Of a DNA stretch of 64,000 bases, positions 63,083 through 64,000 are shown piece after piece (the stretch's first letter is position 1; each line of letters opens with the position of its first letter). A program made the translations under genes and the position numbers. The stretch comes from Yoonia maritima (GTDB lineage Bacteria; Pseudomonadota; Alphaproteobacteria; Rhodobacterales; Rhodobacteraceae), in contig NZ_PVTP01000007.1 of the NCBI RefSeq assembly GCF_003003285.1, forward strand, positions 1-64,000. Direction: 5' to 3'. Below the pieces are notes generated by a model. It was not told where the DNA came from. It did not search any database and saw nothing but the letters and a program-made list of their open reading frames with translations.

Positions 63083-63627
63083 ATCCGGAGGACGTCTTGT
63101 AGATGACGATCAACAAGGGCGGTTTCGCCCTTGTTTAGTTTTTGGTGACGCGGATAGCGCGGTGCGCTTCGGTCATCCCAAACTGGGCCCCATCCATCAG
63201 TGGTTTCGAAAAATGCGGCAACACCAGCTGTGCCGAACATTTGTAGATATCCCTGCACCACAACATCCAAATAGCTTAGCAAGATCGGATGCGAGACCGT
63301 CGGCCCGGAATGAAGCGTTTGATTAACTTGGTACACTGCGGTCGCAGTTTGCAGGCCGTTGTGTTTGGTCTGGTCCGTTACATCATGTCGCCGGTATGCG
63401 GCTTCGCGTTCATCCAGCGCGGCCCAATCTGCATTTGGTACACGGGCAACAACACCTGCGATTTCACTTTGATCGTCGGGGACGACGGATAGATAGGCCA
63501 CTTCACGTGTCGTGGTGCTTTGCCAGACCCTCCGCCACCCGGATAACACCGCCGGGCGTGGTTCTTGGTAATCATGCGTGGATAGGTTCACGAGGCTACC
63601 GTAACCAAAGAATGCTGGATCGTTCAT
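63079..63627 (-). CDS. Gamma-glutamylcyclotransferase family protein
   Basis: A 182-aa GGCT-fold protein. The start at 63627 (MNDPAFFGYGSLVNL) overlaps the upstream FtsX-type gene by 4 nt. The substrate-loop FGYGSL and the later acidic residue in LDEREAAYRR are typical; the latter holds the catalytic glutamate. It may act on gamma-glutamyl peptides or glutathione degradation. The end of the gene contains the gltX terminator hairpin. Confidence 0.85.
   Translation of the reverse strand: MNDPAFFGYGSLVNLSTHDYQEPRPAVLSGWRRVWQSTTTREVAYLSVVPDDQSEIAGVVARVPNADWAALDEREAAYRRHDVTDQTKHNGLQTATAVYQVNQTLHSGPTVSHPILLSYLDVVVQGYLQMFGTAGVAAFFETTDGWGPVWDDRSAPRYPRHQKLNKGETALVDRHLQDVLRI
63112..63143 (+). terminator. 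gltX terminator inside the convergent gene
   Basis: AACAAGGGCG (63112-63121) pairs perfectly with CGCCCTTGTT (63126-63135) around GTTT, followed by TAGTTTTT. It is 30 bp downstream of the gltX stop. The same DNA encodes about ten residues (NKGETALVD) near the C-terminus of the minus-strand cyclotransferase. Confidence 0.88.
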
Positions 63628-64000
63628 TCGCGTGCTCGTAAGATTTGGGCGGGTTTCGCGGACAATGATCGCCAAGCAAAGCCAAGGCCCGCCAGCGTAG
63701 ACGCAAGAACTCCGCCGATGATAATGAGCAATGCATTTGGCCAGATGACGCTAAAGCTTGTTTCCATGATGTAGGTCATGACGGCCCATCCTCCTAAGAT
63801 GCCAGCGCCCAATGCGACGATCCCTGCGGCAAAACCTAGCAAGGCGGATCGCAGCGCGAAACTGATTAGAATGCGCCGACGCGAAGCGCCAAGTGTCTTT
63901 AGCACGGCGGCTTCAAATGTGCGGGCGCGTTCTCCGGCTGCGGCTGCGCCGATAAGTACCAAGAACCCGGTAACCAGCGTAATTAGCGCGCCATATCGTG
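63624..64000 (-). CDS. FtsX-type ABC permease, C-terminal part (cut by window)
   Basis: The reading frame is open through the window edge, so only the last ~125 residues are present. They contain a cytoplasmic loop (GERARTFEAAVLKTLGASRRRIL) typical of FtsX/MacB-type permeases, then two hydrophobic segments (SALLGFAAGIVALGAGILGGWAVM and ALLIIIGGVLASTLAGLGFAW) and an end of KPAQILRARE. A lipoprotein-export or ABC-efflux role is likely. It overlaps the downstream gene by 4 nt. Confidence 0.88.
   Translation of the reverse strand, partial: RYGALITLVTGFLVLIGAAAAGERARTFEAAVLKTLGASRRRILISFALRSALLGFAAGIVALGAGILGGWAVMTYIMETSFSVIWPNALLIIIGGVLASTLAGLGFAWRSLSAKPAQILRARE

Overview
The window is chromosomal DNA from an alphaproteobacterium, almost certainly a marine Rhodobacteraceae (Roseobacter-group) member. 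Supporting signs are the mreBCD-mrdA-rodA block, a TRAP transporter cassette, a bacterial FeS cryptochrome/photolyase of the PhrB/CryB type, a second-type gltX, a KpsT/KpsE capsule export pair next to kdsA, dense ATGA-type gene overlaps and moderately high GC. The genus cannot be fixed from sequence alone. There is no rRNA, CRISPR array, intact IS or prophage; one tRNA (Gln, UUG) is present.

Layout. 1-3.5 kb is an accessory patch: a RecQ-type helicase cut off just after motif VI at a junction with a transposase-like remnant, an unrecognised 488-aa partner gene, and a ParD-like antitoxin divergent from a type I methionine aminopeptidase over a perfect palindrome. 4.5-7.6 kb holds an Lrp regulator, a SufS/CsdA-like aminotransferase and two AhpD/CMD-domain proteins. 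7.7-14 kb is a TRAP importer divergent from a LysR regulator that is translationally coupled to a flavoprotein and followed by an M19 dipeptidase-like protein: one uptake and catabolism unit of unknown substrate. 14.5-17 kb is a MerR-controlled metal operon (transglutaminase-like protein, CDF transporter, ICMT-like methyltransferase) with a textbook 19-bp-spacer promoter; it runs into the 3' end of a convergent AAA ATPase gene. 18.7-24.6 kb has tRNA-Gln, an MscS channel, kdsA, kpsE, kpsT and nhaA.

25-44 kb is a large amino-sugar catabolic region: ridA-nagB; a leftward MurR/RpiR-family regulator, SDR, cytoplasmic GH20 hexosaminidase, M81 peptidase, MFS, cutC run; and a rightward NTF2-like gene, second M81 peptidase, D-threonine-aldolase-like enzyme, nagA, nagK, Gfo/Idh/MocA dehydrogenase and a complete sugar ABC importer. 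A motif shared by the two intergenic regions (33.35-33.45 kb and 38.77 kb) points to one regulator for the region. The presence of two M81 peptidases and a D-amino-acid-type PLP enzyme suggests that the substrate is more than free GlcNAc or chitobiose.

44.4-64 kb is mostly core: sseB, a 2-hydroxyacid dehydrogenase, rodA, mrdA, mreD, mreC, mreB, leuA with a small cupin gene before it, an SDR-photolyase pair, an 18-19-repeat MORN protein, nadE, a DUF1801 gene, an EmrB-type MFS pump, gltX, a gamma-glutamylcyclotransferase and the 3' end of an FtsX-type permease.

The most interesting unannotated element lies upstream of the cupin-leuA operon (53.96-54.13 kb). It is a probably leaderless 28-codon peptide gene ending in a leucine cluster (LDLLLTRL). 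Its leucine codons are complementary to the Shine-Dalgarno region of the cupin gene, and its stop codon lies inside a competing long hairpin. This has the layout of a leucine-sensing attenuator that appears to work on translation rather than through a U-tract terminator.
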